A stretch of 64,000 nucleotides of DNA from Euclidia mi (Eukaryota > Arthropoda > Insecta > Lepidoptera > Erebidae), in contig OX123190.2 in assembly GCA_944739405.2 (NCBI GenBank), forward strand, positions 86,681,086 through 86,745,085, written 5' to 3'. The position numbers were made by a program, and so were the translations under genes. Positions 21,488-32,069 of the stretch are shown here, in pieces. Positions within the stretch are counted from its first letter, which is position 1. The number at the start of each line of letters is the position of its first letter. The notes under the pieces were generated by a model. It had not been told where the DNA came from. It searched no databases and worked only from the letters and a program-made list of their open reading frames with translations.

Positions 21488-22209
21488 AGGGGCTTCTAAA
21501 CGGGCCATATTTTTCGGCCATTCATGGCTGCATTATTAGCAATTAATTGCTCAGCCATCACAAAAATATATTTTGCAATCAATGGCTGGGCAATTTGTTG
21601 AAATATGTCTGATACAGTATGGCCGGTTATGTAGACTCCTAAACGGGATACACAATCGGGCAACAATAGCCGACGAATTTACACTTTTCGCAGCGACTTA
21701 TATAATTTTAACACAAAAATCAAAAAAGAAAAAGAATAGATTGCAGTATCGACCTTACTTAAATAGGTGTGAAACGTTAGATAATTTAAGTCAAGAAATA
21801 AACCTTAATAAAAAAATATTTAAAAACTTTACTAGAATGTTCGAGTTACCTACTCCTTAATAAAATTGGACCGAAAATATAACCAAATGAATATAGCCAT
21901 AATCACGACGTCATTCGCAGCAAACTTCATGTCGCGTAGAAAAGGATATACTATGTCATAACTATAGAGTGGGACTGAAACAACAATAGAAACTAGTCGG
22001 GCAATATTGCAGAATATCGACAGCTCAGCGATCGTCCGGCAACCCCTCGAAACAATGTCGGCCGCATGTGGCTACACCAAAAATGTTTGGCTATATGACC
22101 AGGATATTACAGCAATATTGCATAGTCTGGCCGGGATAGCTAGCAATGTTGCCAGCCACTGAGTTGCAGCCACATATTGCAGAAAAATGTTGCCCGTTTA
22201 GAAGCACCT
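21488..22209. mobile_element. Harbinger-like element with GGGGCTTCTAAACGGGC ends
   Basis: 722 bp. Inverted ends AGGKGCTTCTAAACGGGC, with a probable 3-bp TSD (ATA on both sides). Contains a possible transposase N-terminus. Confidence 0.7.
21582..21860 (+). pseudogene. Possible Harbinger transposase N-terminus
   Basis: From ATG 21582 the frame ends with KNRLQYRPYLNRCETLDN and KKIFKNFTRMFELPTP. The pattern of a basic stretch, an aromatic-R-PYL motif, a short gap, then F-x-NF-x-RM resembles the start of Harbinger-type transposases. Only about 90 codons remain and no DDE catalytic residues are present. It lies inside inverted repeats of Harbinger type, which supports the reading. A chance ORF is the alternative. 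Confidence 0.4.
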
Positions 22210-23145
22210 ATAGAGTACAAACATGGTACTCGATCGTATAGTCAATAGCTAAGCTATCGTAAATATAAAAAAAATACCACTAATGAATAATATTACAGAC
22301 CACTAGCTAGTACATTACATTAAAATGAACACAATGAACTTAAACAAAATCGTTATATAATAGTTTACCATCTGCAATTCTGCACCCGCTTTTCCAAGAT
22401 GCCGACCGTAGGACGAGCATTGCGACACCAAAAATATTCTTAACCTCCAAAAAATATGTTTTATCCTTTGATAAATGCCTGAGAATGAAAAAAATTAATG
22501 GATTAACGCAAAATGTTGACATTTCAGGCGTCTGACATATTCCAGTACCATAAAACACTGTTGGTAGCGCATATATCGATAAAAACCCGATCAATTGACA
22601 TATTACTTTGCAATGACACATATTTGTGTACCGTTGCGCTCATTGGATTTGACATTATTTGTTTTTGACAGATCTGTCGCTAAGTTACTTAGTAGAAATT
22701 CTTTGTTTCAAAAAGTCTATATTCTCGTGGCACGGTCTATAGGGATCATAGACAAGGGCAAGGAGTAAGGATACCACAAGGATACTGACAATGTAGACAT
22801 TTCACTTAGTGTTGTCAATAATTATCTTTCAATTGCCTACTGATACCTCTAATTAAATGATATCTCAGATCAAGTAAAAAAATATATTTATTTATATCAT
22901 AATTAAAATCTTCTTTCTTTATATAATTTATATAATATAATATACATAAAATATTTTTTTAACATTATCGTGAATTGTTTCTAGATGTAGGTTAAAAAGA
23001 TTACTTACCTATTTTCTATTCAACAAATACGATTGTTTTGTAAATGGTAACTCTGAAAATGACATTAAACAAGCACCGGAAATGAATGTATTCAATAAAT
23101 AGTTTATCAATTTAGATAATTTAACGTTCGCTTTTATAGTTAAAA
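22210..23145. other. Unannotated part of the LTR-element interior
   Basis: AT-rich. A 93-codon ORF at 22340-22621 (minus) has no recognisable domain. Donor-like and acceptor-like sites occur on the minus strand near 23005-23055 but do not frame a convincing exon. Confidence 0.35.
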
Positions 23146-24939
23146 CTAAAAACGTACAAAATACGAAATAATTATATTAATAAGTTTTTCATAAGTTACG
23201 TTTATAGACGCTTCTAACACTTCACAGGTATAATCCTGCCATTGTTCTTTGCTTTCTTTGAGGCACAAAACTTTCCCCATGCTACCACCTTCCATTGGAA
23301 TTTCCACATCTCCACACTTAAGTATACCACCTTTAATGTCTAATCTGCACTGATGATCTCTAAAGAAATCCAGCCCAACAATACAATCGTCTACGATGTC
23401 TGCAATCACCGCTCGTTGCCAGTATAGGTTGTCACCGATTTTTATAGCCACCATCTGTTCGCCTTTAACTGAGATATACTGGCCGGTAGCCGTTGTCAAT
23501 CGAGGTGTAGTTGACGGTGTTAGAATTTTGCCGTTCTTTCTTACCAAACGAGTTCCTATAACCGTTCGTGTCGCACCGGTGTCCAGGGTCAGCAAACAGG
23601 TAACGCCATTGACTGTTCCATCGATAGTTAAACCGTTTCCATCCGTGCGTTGTCGAATACGAACTTTCGGAGCTTTCCGTCTTCTGATCAGCGCTTGCAT
23701 CGAAGCCCTGGATGTAATCGCTTCCTGATCATCTTTCAACACTTGAACACTAGCGTCAATCTGACGCCTTTCTGCTACATGTTTCGGACAACTACGCCTT
23801 AAATGTCCGGGCTCTCTACAGTTATAACACTTTAGGACAAAAGATCTTCGACCAGTTCTTTCTTCTGCTGCAATAACTCTATCTCGATCACTCGTCACTT
23901 CTTGTTGAACAACCTCGACTTCTAAAGCATGTGCTAATGCGTCTTTAATGTTGCTGTGGTGTTTTAAGCGCACAGCAGCTCTGACCTCATCGTCATAAAT
24001 TCCGTCGATAAACGCCTGGAGTCGCATGCTTTGAACTTGTTCCACGGGTGCCGACTGATAAGCTTTTCGTACCATCTTCGTCACTTCCATCGCCCACTGC
24101 TGCAATGATTCGTTCGGATACTGACGGCGGTTGCGTAACTTGGCTCGAAACACATATTCTAAGTGCTCGTCTCCAAATCTGGATTCTAGAGCCTCAAACA
24201 GCTGAACGTAAGTAGCGTCCTTTCCCACGGCCTCAAGCACCGACAATGCTTCTCCACGCAACGCCAGGATGAGTGCAAACTTGGCCTGGTCGATATCCCA
24301 ACCGTTGCTTATAGAGGCGGCTTCGAACTGTATTCTGTAGGCCTCCCAGGAAGTGTTTCCATCGAATAATGGTACTTTTAAATAACCACCAGAACTTAAT
24401 GAGTTGATAGAAACCGAAGGGCTGTTGGGCTTCATCTTCTTTAACTCCTCCTCTATCGTAGCTATGCGAGTGTGAATCTCTTCTGATACTGACGCCATGC
24501 GGGACTGCACCTCTTCCGACACTGCCGCCTTACAGGACTGTATCTCTTCCTCTATAGTAGCCACGCGCGACTGTACTTCACCGATACACATCTCCATCTC
24601 GGCGATCTTACGGGCGTTCTCCGATATATAACGGCGAATCTCAACCTGGCTCTCCATTATCTCGCCAAGCTGCTGCGAGTTTTGCTCGAGTCGATGCGAG
24701 TTCTCCTGAAGTTGTGTTTGAAGATAGCATTTAAGTTGCTGAGAGTTTTGCTGGATTATTATTGCGAGGTCTGCGAGAGATATAGGGTTAGCTGCGCTTG
24801 CGGACGTAGATACCCCTCCTTCAGATCCGGTTGCTTGTGAAGGAGCATCCCTGCTCACAACTTCCTGGCTAGAGTCGCCTAGCTCTTGAGCGGCAGCCCT
24901 CGCACGTGTCGTAGGCCCTTCCCTCGGCATGACTGGCAT
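23146..24939 (-). CDS. Gag-protease polyprotein of LTR retrotransposon
   Basis: 597 residues from ATG 24937-24939; upstream in-frame codons reach back into the primer site but lack ATG. The N-terminal 80 residues are low in structure, followed by a coiled coil (about 80-165) built of repeated SEEIQSR-like heptads. Next is the retrotransposon Gag capsid-like region (about 195-345; SWEAYRIQFEAA, LESRFGD, QWAMEVTKM), then one CCHC knuckle CYNCREPGHLRRSC, and a retropepsin-type aspartic protease with LDTGATRTVIG. Gag packages the RNA and the protease processes it. The ORF is uninterrupted, but after the protease it runs into foreign DNA and stops, so RT is not made. The nearly identical LTRs and open frame suggest recent activity in trans. 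Confidence 0.9.
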   Translation of the reverse strand: MPVMPREGPTTRARAAAQELGDSSQEVVSRDAPSQATGSEGGVSTSASAANPISLADLAIIIQQNSQQLKCYLQTQLQENSHRLEQNSQQLGEIMESQVEIRRYISENARKIAEMEMCIGEVQSRVATIEEEIQSCKAAVSEEVQSRMASVSEEIHTRIATIEEELKKMKPNSPSVSINSLSSGGYLKVPLFDGNTSWEAYRIQFEAASISNGWDIDQAKFALILALRGEALSVLEAVGKDATYVQLFEALESRFGDEHLEYVFRAKLRNRRQYPNESLQQWAMEVTKMVRKAYQSAPVEQVQSMRLQAFIDGIYDDEVRAAVRLKHHSNIKDALAHALEVEVVQQEVTSDRDRVIAAEERTGRRSFVLKCYNCREPGHLRRSCPKHVAERRQIDASVQVLKDDQEAITSRASMQALIRRRKAPKVRIRQRTDGNGLTIDGTVNGVTCLLTLDTGATRTVIGTRLVRKNGKILTPSTTPRLTTATGQYISVKGEQMVAIKIGDNLYWQRAVIADIVDDCIVGLDFFRDHQCRLDIKGGILKCGDVEIPMEGGSMGKVLCLKESKEQWQDYTCEVLEASINVTYEKLINIIISYFVRF

Positions 24940-24952
24940 CTTTAAACCTTCC

Positions 24953-24971
24953 AATCCCACTTCTGACACCA
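24953..24971 (-). promoter_or_regulatory. Primer binding site for tRNA-Leu
   Basis: Minus strand TGGTGTCAGAAGTGGGATT starts 2 nt inside the 5' LTR and is complementary to the CCA end, acceptor and T stem of a tRNA-Leu as I recall it (…CCCACTTCTGACA). Confidence 0.75.
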
Positions 24972-25031
24972 ATTGTTACGGACTACGGGGTAACGGGATT
25001 GGAAGGAAACACCGAGTAGCACTGATGACAC

Positions 25032-25037
25032 TTTATT
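25032..25037 (-). terminator. AATAAA signal in the LTR
   Basis: The minus strand reads GAATAAAGTG here, about 220 bp downstream of the TATA box, consistent with the end of the R region. Confidence 0.5.
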
Positions 25038-25253
25038 CGACTTCACACATGACACGCCGTTTAATTTCGACGCAGACAGCACCAACACTAGCGTCTTTTG
25101 CACTGCACTTTTCACTGCACTTCACTGCACTTTACTGCACTATACTTTCACTTCACTTTTTTTACTACTTCTTCTTTCTTCCTTTTACTTCTTCCTTCTT
25201 CTTCTTCACTTTACCACTTTTCAACTTAAACTGGCGCTTAGCGCGTCTACACC

Positions 25254-25263
25254 GCCTTATATA
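25254..25263 (-). promoter_or_regulatory. LTR TATA box
   Basis: Minus strand GTATATAAGGC, placed correctly ahead of the presumed transcription start at about 25230. Confidence 0.6.
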
Positions 25264-25476
25264 CCCCTAAGAATGTTCTAGATCTACTAATTTCGATTGT
25301 CTTTTCGTTATTCAATTGTTTTTCCATCTCCTGTCTCTTTTTAACCTTTCCATTCCTTCTTGAAGTTTCTAGAATTTTCTAATTTTGACTCGAAATATTT
25401 AAATAATCTTTTAAATATTTGCCAAATATTCATAAACATTTTCCAAATTTCATAAAAACCAAAATCCACATAACTG

Positions 25477-25548
25477 TTATGACTGGGATTTGAACCCACG
25501 CCATCAGAACGTGAACGGGATGCGTTATCCGCACGGCCATCGCCTTGT
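25477..25548 (-). repeat. tRNA-Leu/Ser-like module in the 5' LTR
   Basis: Same as in the 3' LTR. B box within 25484-25496, A box at 25529-25539. Sense orientation relative to gag. Confidence 0.7.
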
Positions 25549-25735
25549 TGTCAATGACTGGTGAATTTGGCGAACACTTGATACAGAGTGTATACGTCAT
25601 CGAACTAAAAACTCATTTCAAAATAATAAAATAGTCTTCAAACCTCTTTGCTAATTATTGTGTTTCGTGACGACGGTTTGACATGACACCGGCCGTCACA
25701 ATATTATTATAAAAACACTAACTGATTGTAATAAA

Positions 25736-25837
25736 ATGGCAAGTTTAACGGTGCAACAAAGAGCTGAAATAATATTGCTTCATAAAGATGGCTTAAATAT
25801 AAGTACTATTTCACGGGAATTAAACATACATATCTAG
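25736..25837 (+). pseudogene. Tc1/mariner-like transposase HTH fragment
   Basis: ATG 25736 opens 33 codons, MASLTVQQRAEIILLHKDG and then LNISTISRELNIHI, ending at TAG 25835. This looks like the start of the first helix-turn-helix of a Tc1/mariner-type transposase (short basic N-terminus, L-x-x-G-x-S-x-x-x-I-A/S-R). The rest of the gene is not found. The LTR element inserted 30 bp upstream of the ATG. It is short enough that the family call is tentative. Confidence 0.45.
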
Positions 25838-25849
25838 TCAGTAGGTATA

Positions 25850-26115
25850 TTTGAGGGCACTGACTTCCCACTAATGAGTGCCATAGATCATGACAGCCGG
25901 GACTGCTTAACGTGCTTTCTGATGCACCGGGGTGAAACACCGCGAACTTCGAGCTAATTATTAAGAATTTCTTGACAGAAATGCCAAATGATTTGTCACT
26001 AAGAAATTCTTAACAGAAAACCTTAGCAACATTTTCCGAGCCCGACCCGCGAATCGAACCTGAGACCTCATGATCAGCTGTCGTATGAACTACCGCTAGA
26101 CCAACGAGGCAGTCT
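25850..26115 (-). mobile_element. SINE-E, tRNA-headed
   Basis: Minus strand head GACTGCCTCGTTGGTCTAGC with B box GGTTCGATTCG, body with AAGAAATTCTTA repeats, and 3' part containing GTCCCGGCTGTCATG, a motif shared with sequence at 50.7 kb. Confidence 0.65.
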
Positions 26116-26578
26116 TACGCTAGACGATGTAAATATTGTATTTTTTTCAAAAAGGTTTTATATTCAGGATGTCGTATTTCCGCCATCCCTTTTATTATAA
26201 TCTATCAATGTCAGAGAGATTGGACGTTTAGACTAGAGAGAACATGCCCTATAAATTTCCTTATACCCATGGAAGAATAACTAAAGCATGGAATGAACGA
26301 TATTTTTATGAACAAATTGAATATAGCTACACTCTTCACTCATATGACAAATTAGAGTTGCCAGAAGAAGATGGCACTATGTTTGTCAGTTAGGGCTAAA
26401 CACAATTTGAACACAAATTTCGTAACTTTTTAATTTTTTAGTGATTGAGCAAATCCGCTATCGGTATCGATCAAAGTTTCAATAATATAGGTTCAAAATC
26501 AAACAGACTTGTAAAAGTAAGTATGTACATGTTATACATTCCGTAAGTTTGTGTCCACAGCAGTCAGAACGCTAGTTA

Positions 26579-26975
26579 CATACATACATACATAACGTCA
26601 CGCCTTTTATCCCCGAAGGGGTAGGCAGAGGTGTATTTCTACACCCACTTTTCGCCAGATATACTTTAGTCCCACGTAATAAGGGGCGAGCCTATTGCCG
26701 TACCGGGCACATTTCCAGACTCCGTGCTGCTACTGAGATTTTCGTGACAGAAAAACCCAATAACACTGCCCGACCCAGGAATCGAACCCGGGACCTCCCG
26801 ATCCCACGCGGTCATTTATGCCGCGAGACCAACGAGGCAGTCGTATAGGGTTTGATGTCGAGTTTTCCGTCTATACGCAAAGATGGTATTTGCATCGTGT
26901 TATCCCTTAGTCGCCTCTTACGACACCCACGGGAAGATAGGGGGTGGTGACACTTGTATTCTATGCGGCGAGTTA
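26579..26975 (-). mobile_element. Dimeric SINE with 14-bp TSD
   Basis: Perfect 14-bp direct repeats CAGAACGCTAGTTA at 26565-26578 and 26976-26989 enclose 397 bp. On the minus strand a 5' module (CCCGTGGGTGTCGTAAGAGG) precedes a second tRNA-like unit (B box GGTTCGATTCC), a SINE-B body and a (TATG)n tail shared with the RTE LINE. Confidence 0.85.
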
Positions 26976-26989
26976 CAGAACGCTAGTTA

Positions 26990-27697
26990 ATGGATAGTAT
27001 TTATATAATTATTACACAAACTTGCATTTTTAAACGGAATCTATATTTTTTGTTTCAAATGGGTACTCAGTAGCACATAATAATGAAGCGTCACAGAATT
27101 TTTTATAACTTCAAGCTAATCTCACGTGTTTTGTCACCAGCCGCGCGTGAAAGGTATTTTTTAATAACACTGTTATTTTTCACGTGATCTAAAATTATCA
27201 AATCCTTCTTCACGATATTTTCGTTTTGCAAACTATCAAGTATATTATGGGCGCAAATTAATATATAATGATTATATTGTTACGAAAATGTTAATAATAT
27301 TTAAGATTGATATTTAAATAACTATTTGTGAACACAGAACTGAGAACTTCACTACTTTAGAATAGTAGACACTGTATTGACTGCTTCACTGTTTTATAAA
27401 TATTGGGTATTTAATTTATCGCTTAATAATTAAGATAACTCCAGAAACTTTCAAAGTAAAATCAATTAGTATTAAATAACATTATTCTGATACTTTAATG
27501 TTAACGGTAATAAATAACCTGCGCTTATATTTACATCCTGTTGATAGCATCCCATCACCATCTGCGTGCATTGAACTTTTTATGATCGATTGAGTAGTCA
27601 AAATGTGAAAGCTTAACAAATAAATAAATTCACTTACATTTATAATAGGTATTAGTAAGGATATAGTAAAACTATGAATTGAGTGGATGTCGTCTAA
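26990..27697. other. Unannotated
   Basis: AT-rich. A Helitron family-2 5' end (TCCTTACTAATA on the minus strand) lies at about 27641-27661 without a matching 3' end nearby. Nothing coding. Confidence 0.45.
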
Positions 27698-27863
27698 CAG
27701 CCTGGCCACGAACGGCCGCGACACGCTTAGCGACAAGCGATTTCAATGTTCATGCCGCTCTCTATTCTGCCGCCGGCGCTGTCACCTCAGTGCAGAACTA
27801 AACTGCACAAATAAACATCGAAATCGCTTGTCGCTTAGCGTGTCGTGGCTTTTCGTGGCAACA
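27698..27863. mobile_element. Short foldback MITE, possibly hAT
   Basis: Roughly 45-bp inverted ends (GGCCACGAACGGCCGCGACA on the left and its imperfect mirror ending near 27860) share the core CGACACGCTNAGCGACAAGC. No clear TSD. Confidence 0.6.
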
Positions 27864-27904
27864 GTGTAACTGCAGGTAGCTGGCTGAATATTGTTTATAA
27901 CATA

Positions 27905-28020
27905 CATACATAGGCTCACGCCTGTTTCCCCGAAGGGGTAGACAGAGGCATATTAAACGCCCACTTTTTGCCAGACTTTTCATCCCACGTAATAGGTGGC
28001 GAGCCTAATGTTTTGTTTGC
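27905..28020 (-). mobile_element. SINE-B 3' fragment
   Basis: CCCCGAAGGGGTAGACAGAG tail and CGTAATAGGTGGCGAGCC body motif. The head is replaced by unrelated sequence. Confidence 0.6.
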
Positions 28021-28737
28021 CAGAGCCTCATCCGTTGATAAGCAGGTACACCACTTGCAGGTGAGGTTGGCTTGGGACCCTACGTTCTTGGTGGGAACCC
28101 TATGCACTGATAATAAAATTGTAGAAAATATTAAAATTAAATTATTCCTTTGGTCGAGACATCGAATGGAGCCCAAGATCCGACTCCTGTTTGGCGCTGC
28201 TACCCTAATAAAAGTAAAAGCAAGTAATTATTTAAACACTCACACCGATACGTTTAGAATGGAGGAGTAATGTTGGCACAGAATTTTCTTTTAGTCTGCG
28301 CCATCTGTCATTACTATAAAAACATTCCGCAGTAAAATGCTTGGAACAAAATCTATGGTGCTTTCTAGGCACCCAATTTTCTCCACGACATACTGCAGCA
28401 ATCCACTTATTTTATAAATCTTTATCACGTGCATAAAGAATCTAAAAATTAACGAGATAAAAATATACGGTGGATAGACATATCGATAAGATTTCTTACA
28501 ACACTTGAAAAGTCGATATAAATATTATACGGCTAAATTCAAAATCATGATAGAACTGTCATAAAAGATGAACCACTAAAGTTGTATAATTTGATGGCAT
28601 TAAACTGTCTAAATTGTATCTTACACGTCAGTTGACTGTGTTCAATTTTTCAGTACTAGGGCTACCTCTATGTATTATATGTCCAATCTCTTTGCTTATA
28701 CCGAACATGTAATGTCAGTTGGTCTTAGTCTTAGTTT
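28021..28737. other. Unannotated
   Basis: No recognisable feature before the LINE begins. Confidence 0.35.
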
Positions 28738-31021
28738 ATTAGACAGTCTATAATGGAAAACAAAGTTAAGAAAGTCAAGATTCTAAACCAACCACAAAAG
28801 GACTGGATCAATAAAAACATTATAAAGTAGATCAACAACAGAAACGTACTATGGGTTACACTCAAGAACAATCCTAGTGACGAAAACCTAAAACAACAAT
28901 TTCAAATGAAAAGGAACCAAGTGGCTAAACTAATTCAAGACACAAAAGACTCGTACTATAACAAAGAATTTGAAAAGTGTAGAAATAAACCAAAAAAGAT
29001 GTGGGGCCTAGTAAATACACTAACAAATAACAAATTACAACAAAGATGTGCTCCTTCAAAACTTGTATTAGATTCTAACGAAATCACGAATCCGCGCGAC
29101 ATATTTCAAGAATTCAATGTCTATTTCTCGACTATAGGCTCACGTTTAGCTAACGAAATACCGAGAAAGTTTCATGACAATTTTACCCATGCTCTACCGC
29201 GGCAAACCACAGCGAAACCTCAAATGAATAATTTTGAAACGTGTACTGAAACCGAAATTTTAAATATAATTAATAAGCTTGACTCAAATTGTAGTATTGG
29301 GTTAGATGGCATAAATACTAAGGCGATAAAATGTATAAAAAGTCTGATATCTGGTGAATTAACAAGGTGTTTTAACAAACTATTGCTCAACGGTACGTTT
29401 CCACACTCATTAAAAGTCGCAAAAGTTACGCCTATTCACAAGTCTGGGCCAAAAACAGATCCTAGCAACTATCGACCTATCTCTGTGTTGCCGGTACTGT
29501 CGAAAATTCTTGAAAAAATATTGTACACACGCTTAGAAAAATATTTAACTTCTATCGACTTCCTATATGAACGCCAGTACGGGTTTAGATCGAAAAGTAA
29601 TACCCTCACAGCGACCATTGATCTTATAACCAAAATAAAGCCAAAACCAAAAAAAATATTGATAAAAAAACACTTAGCTTTAGGCGTTTTTATCGATTTA
29701 AAAAAAGCCTTTGACACTGTTAGTCATAAACTACTCTTAAAGAAACTAGAAATTATTGGAATTACTGGCAAAGCCCTGGAAATGTTTGAATCATACCTAA
29801 CTGAAAGATCACAAGTAGTAAAAGTTGACGGCAACTCTCAAAGTGATCCCTTACCCATAACATGCGGTGTTCCACAAGGCTCAATTTTAGGTCCTTTGCT
29901 GTATCTAATCTACATCAACAATATACATGAGCTGGGTTTAAATGGACACCTTACTCTTTATGCCGATGACACCTGTTTGTTTTACTTTGGTTCCTCAATA
30001 CATGACTTAGTTTCGCGAGCTCAAAACGATCTAGACATTCTTTACAACTGGCTGCAGTATAATCTCCTCACAATAAATGTCAATAAAACCAGCTATATTG
30101 TTTTCAAGGCAAAAAACAAACCTATAGCCATATACAATCCCCTTACGTTAAATAAGATACCATTAAAAGAAAAATGTCATGAAAAATACCTTGGTTTGCA
30201 ATTGGATACTCATTTGACATGGAAATTCCATATTGATCACATAAAGGAGAAACTGACAGCATTATGTGGTTCCCTACGTCATATTGTTACATGCATACCA
30301 CGCAAATTACGCTATACTATTTATAACGCACTTGTTAAGCCGCATCTTTTGTACCTAATCGAGATCTGGGGCACTAGTTCTAAAACAAGATTGGCTGAAC
30401 TACAAGTACTACAAAACAAAATTATTAAAACATTATTTAACTATCACTTTCGGACGCACAATAAACAAATTTACAGCGAAACTAAATTAATGAATATTAA
30501 ACAATTATACATATACAACAGCTGCATTTTTATACGCAAAGCCATTAACAACAATGTACACACAAACTTATTGTTTACAAAACGAAAAAAGATTGTTAAC
30601 CCCAGCATTCGCACGCGCCGCGCCAGTTTTCTAGTATTGCCGAGAATCCGTACTAACTACGGTAAAACTATGATGACTTACGAAGGAGCCCAACTTTATA
30701 ACAAAATACCCCCAGATGTAAAAAGTGTAAACTCGCTTAACGCTTTCAAAATTAAACTTGCTCAACATTTACTTGTAAACGAATATAAATAAATCTACTT
30801 ACTGTAAAATTAAACTAAGTATATAGTGAAAGTGTTGGGCGGGAGTGCAGTCCTATTGAATGTACGAATGTATTATGGATAACACGTCATTATCTAAGTA
30901 ACTACTTGTTTATATTATTGTCATCGTGTGAGACGAACAATATTGTAAAATTTAATTTGTAAGCCATGTTCTCATGGAAGTGATGTAAATCTTTATATGA
31001 GAATAAATGTCTTTAAACCTA
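28738..31021 (+). pseudogene. 5'-truncated CR1/Jockey-like LINE with intact RT domain
   Basis: Coding begins in the linker between endonuclease and RT near 28740. An in-frame TAG at 28828 is followed by an open frame to TAA 30790-30792, with first ATG at 28906 (628 codons). RT motifs are in order: TPIHKSGPKTDPSNYRPIS, QYGFR, FIDLKKAFDTV, GVPQGSILGPLL and LYADDTCLF (catalytic ADD intact), then thumb and C-terminal region. The enzyme would copy LINE RNA at the target site. The endonuclease and ORF1 are missing through 5' truncation, the usual fate of such insertions. A 3' UTR with AATAAA at about 31002 ends in TCTTTAAACCT near 31021. Only one stop spoils the retained part, so the copy is not old. 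Confidence 0.85.
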
Positions 31022-31850
31022 ATCATAGCGTCAAATTACGCGTCTCATTTAAAGAGACATAGACTCTTTACATACTCATATCTTTGACTACATTCTCTAA
31101 ATAGCCGTGCTGTGATCTGTCATCAGTGTAAAATTTATTGGACGTTTGTGTTTACATTTTTAATAACTTTTTTGCATTTAAATAGTAAGTAAGCTTATAA
31201 TAATTAAATAGTGTACTCATTAATTAATACACATCGAGTATGTGATATCGGGATGTGGATGCCGCTATTCTTGGAACGGAAATAACAGGAGAAACTTTAT
31301 CTTCTAGCAGTGAGTCGGAATTTTCCAACAAATTTATTTACTTTTCTCGTATTAATGCTATAATGAGTGTTAAGTTTACACAATATCATTGTATTGCAAA
31401 TCAAAGGAACAGCTTGCATGCGTATGTGTTATGAATTTAACTCACAAATTGTTATTTTGTACATTTATTGATTTAATAGCCTTAGTGATGGGATTTGACA
31501 GTGAAAGGAGATATCGATGTTTTTTGAATAAGGGATAAATACGGAAACTAACTATCGGACATGAATGTAAAACTGTAGCTGGAAGCGACAGCGGGTAGCC
31601 GCGGTTGCTAAGTTGGCAATAAACAAAGACGTCCAGCGGTCTAATTTTCTATCGCGCGTTTGATAGTAAGCGCAGTTTAATGTACATAATTTACTTAGAT
31701 ACCTACCTTAAAAGTAGCGTCTATTAACCTAAAGCCAAGTGTTCCAGTGTACGCGCGTGTGTGTAGGCTTACATTTTTGCATCTATAAAATAGTAGATGG
31801 ATTAGGGATGTGAGTAGCATTTTTTATTAAGAAGGTGTTTTTTATTACAG
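31022..31850. other. Unannotated, upstream of the THAP relic
   Basis: One plus-strand frame from about 31250 is open for some 60 codons (GTEITGETLSSSSESEF), but I recognise no domain. The sequence before 31850 ends in a pyrimidine tract and ACAG, a plausible splice acceptor. Confidence 0.35.
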
Positions 31851-32069
31851 GTTGCCTATTAATGACGTCACAAGAAAACTTTGGATAAATGCCGTTGGAC
31901 GGCCTAGTTTGATTTAGCAGAAATACCACCGTATTTGTTCACGTCATTTTGAGAAATACTGTTTTTAAAGACAGAAAGCACCTGGCGTCGTTTAAAACCG
32001 AAAGCTGTGCCTACATTACATTTATGCCCGGACATTGCACACCCAGTAGAATTATTTATCCAAAGCTAA
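31851..32069 (+). pseudogene. THAP-domain exon relic
   Basis: Right after a TTTTTTATTACAG acceptor the frame reads LPINDVTRKLWINAVGRPS, then after a TAG codon HRICSRHFEKYCF. A one-base shift near 31962 leads on to RRLKPKAVPTLHLC and a stop at 32067. The W, CS-x-HF and (L)KP-x-AVPT residues are the second half of a THAP zinc-finger DNA-binding domain. The first cysteine pair would sit on an upstream exon, which I could not find. THAP domains occur in host regulators and in P-type transposases. One stop and one frameshift make this a relic. Confidence 0.65.

Larger units (their letters stand above)
19037..23145. other. Foreign segment replacing pol in the LTR element
   Basis: About 4.1 kb with no similarity to retrotransposon pol. 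It holds a Helitron (19596-19786), an intron-containing pseudogene (20004-20587) and two MITEs (20878-21182, 21488-22209). The first 500 bp and the last 900 bp (22210-23145) show nothing I recognise. I could not find TSDs or inverted ends marking it as one nested transposon. The exact junctions are uncertain by some tens of bases. Confidence 0.65.
17947..25700 (-). mobile_element. Gypsy-like LTR retrotransposon with foreign interior
   Basis: Bounded by LTRs beginning TGTTACGG and ending CCGTCACA, with a 4-bp target duplication ATAT at 17943-17946 and 25701-25704. On the minus strand the order is 5' LTR (24974-25700), primer site, gag-protease ORF (23146-24939), about 4.1 kb of unrelated DNA, an integrase C-terminal scrap (about 18890-19036), polypurine tract and 3' LTR (17947-18887). 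Reverse transcriptase and RNase H are gone, so it can move only with enzymes from a relative. The LTRs differ by very few substitutions in the shared parts, which suggests a young insertion. Confidence 0.85.
24974..25700 (-). repeat. 5' LTR (727 bp)
   Basis: TGTTACGG/CCGTCACA termini. On the minus strand the order is tRNA-like module (25477-25548), TATA box, polyadenylation signal, LTR end. Confidence 0.9.

Noticed and set aside
24929..25270. 113-codon ORF on the plus strand (and its twin at 17998-18253)
   Set aside because: Reads antisense through a pyrimidine-rich LTR. Low complexity, no domain.
29469..29717. ORF antisense to the LINE RT, and similar antisense ORFs inside other LINEs (53760-53993, 54633-55040, 60095-60640)
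   Set aside because: Shadows of real RT or endonuclease frames.
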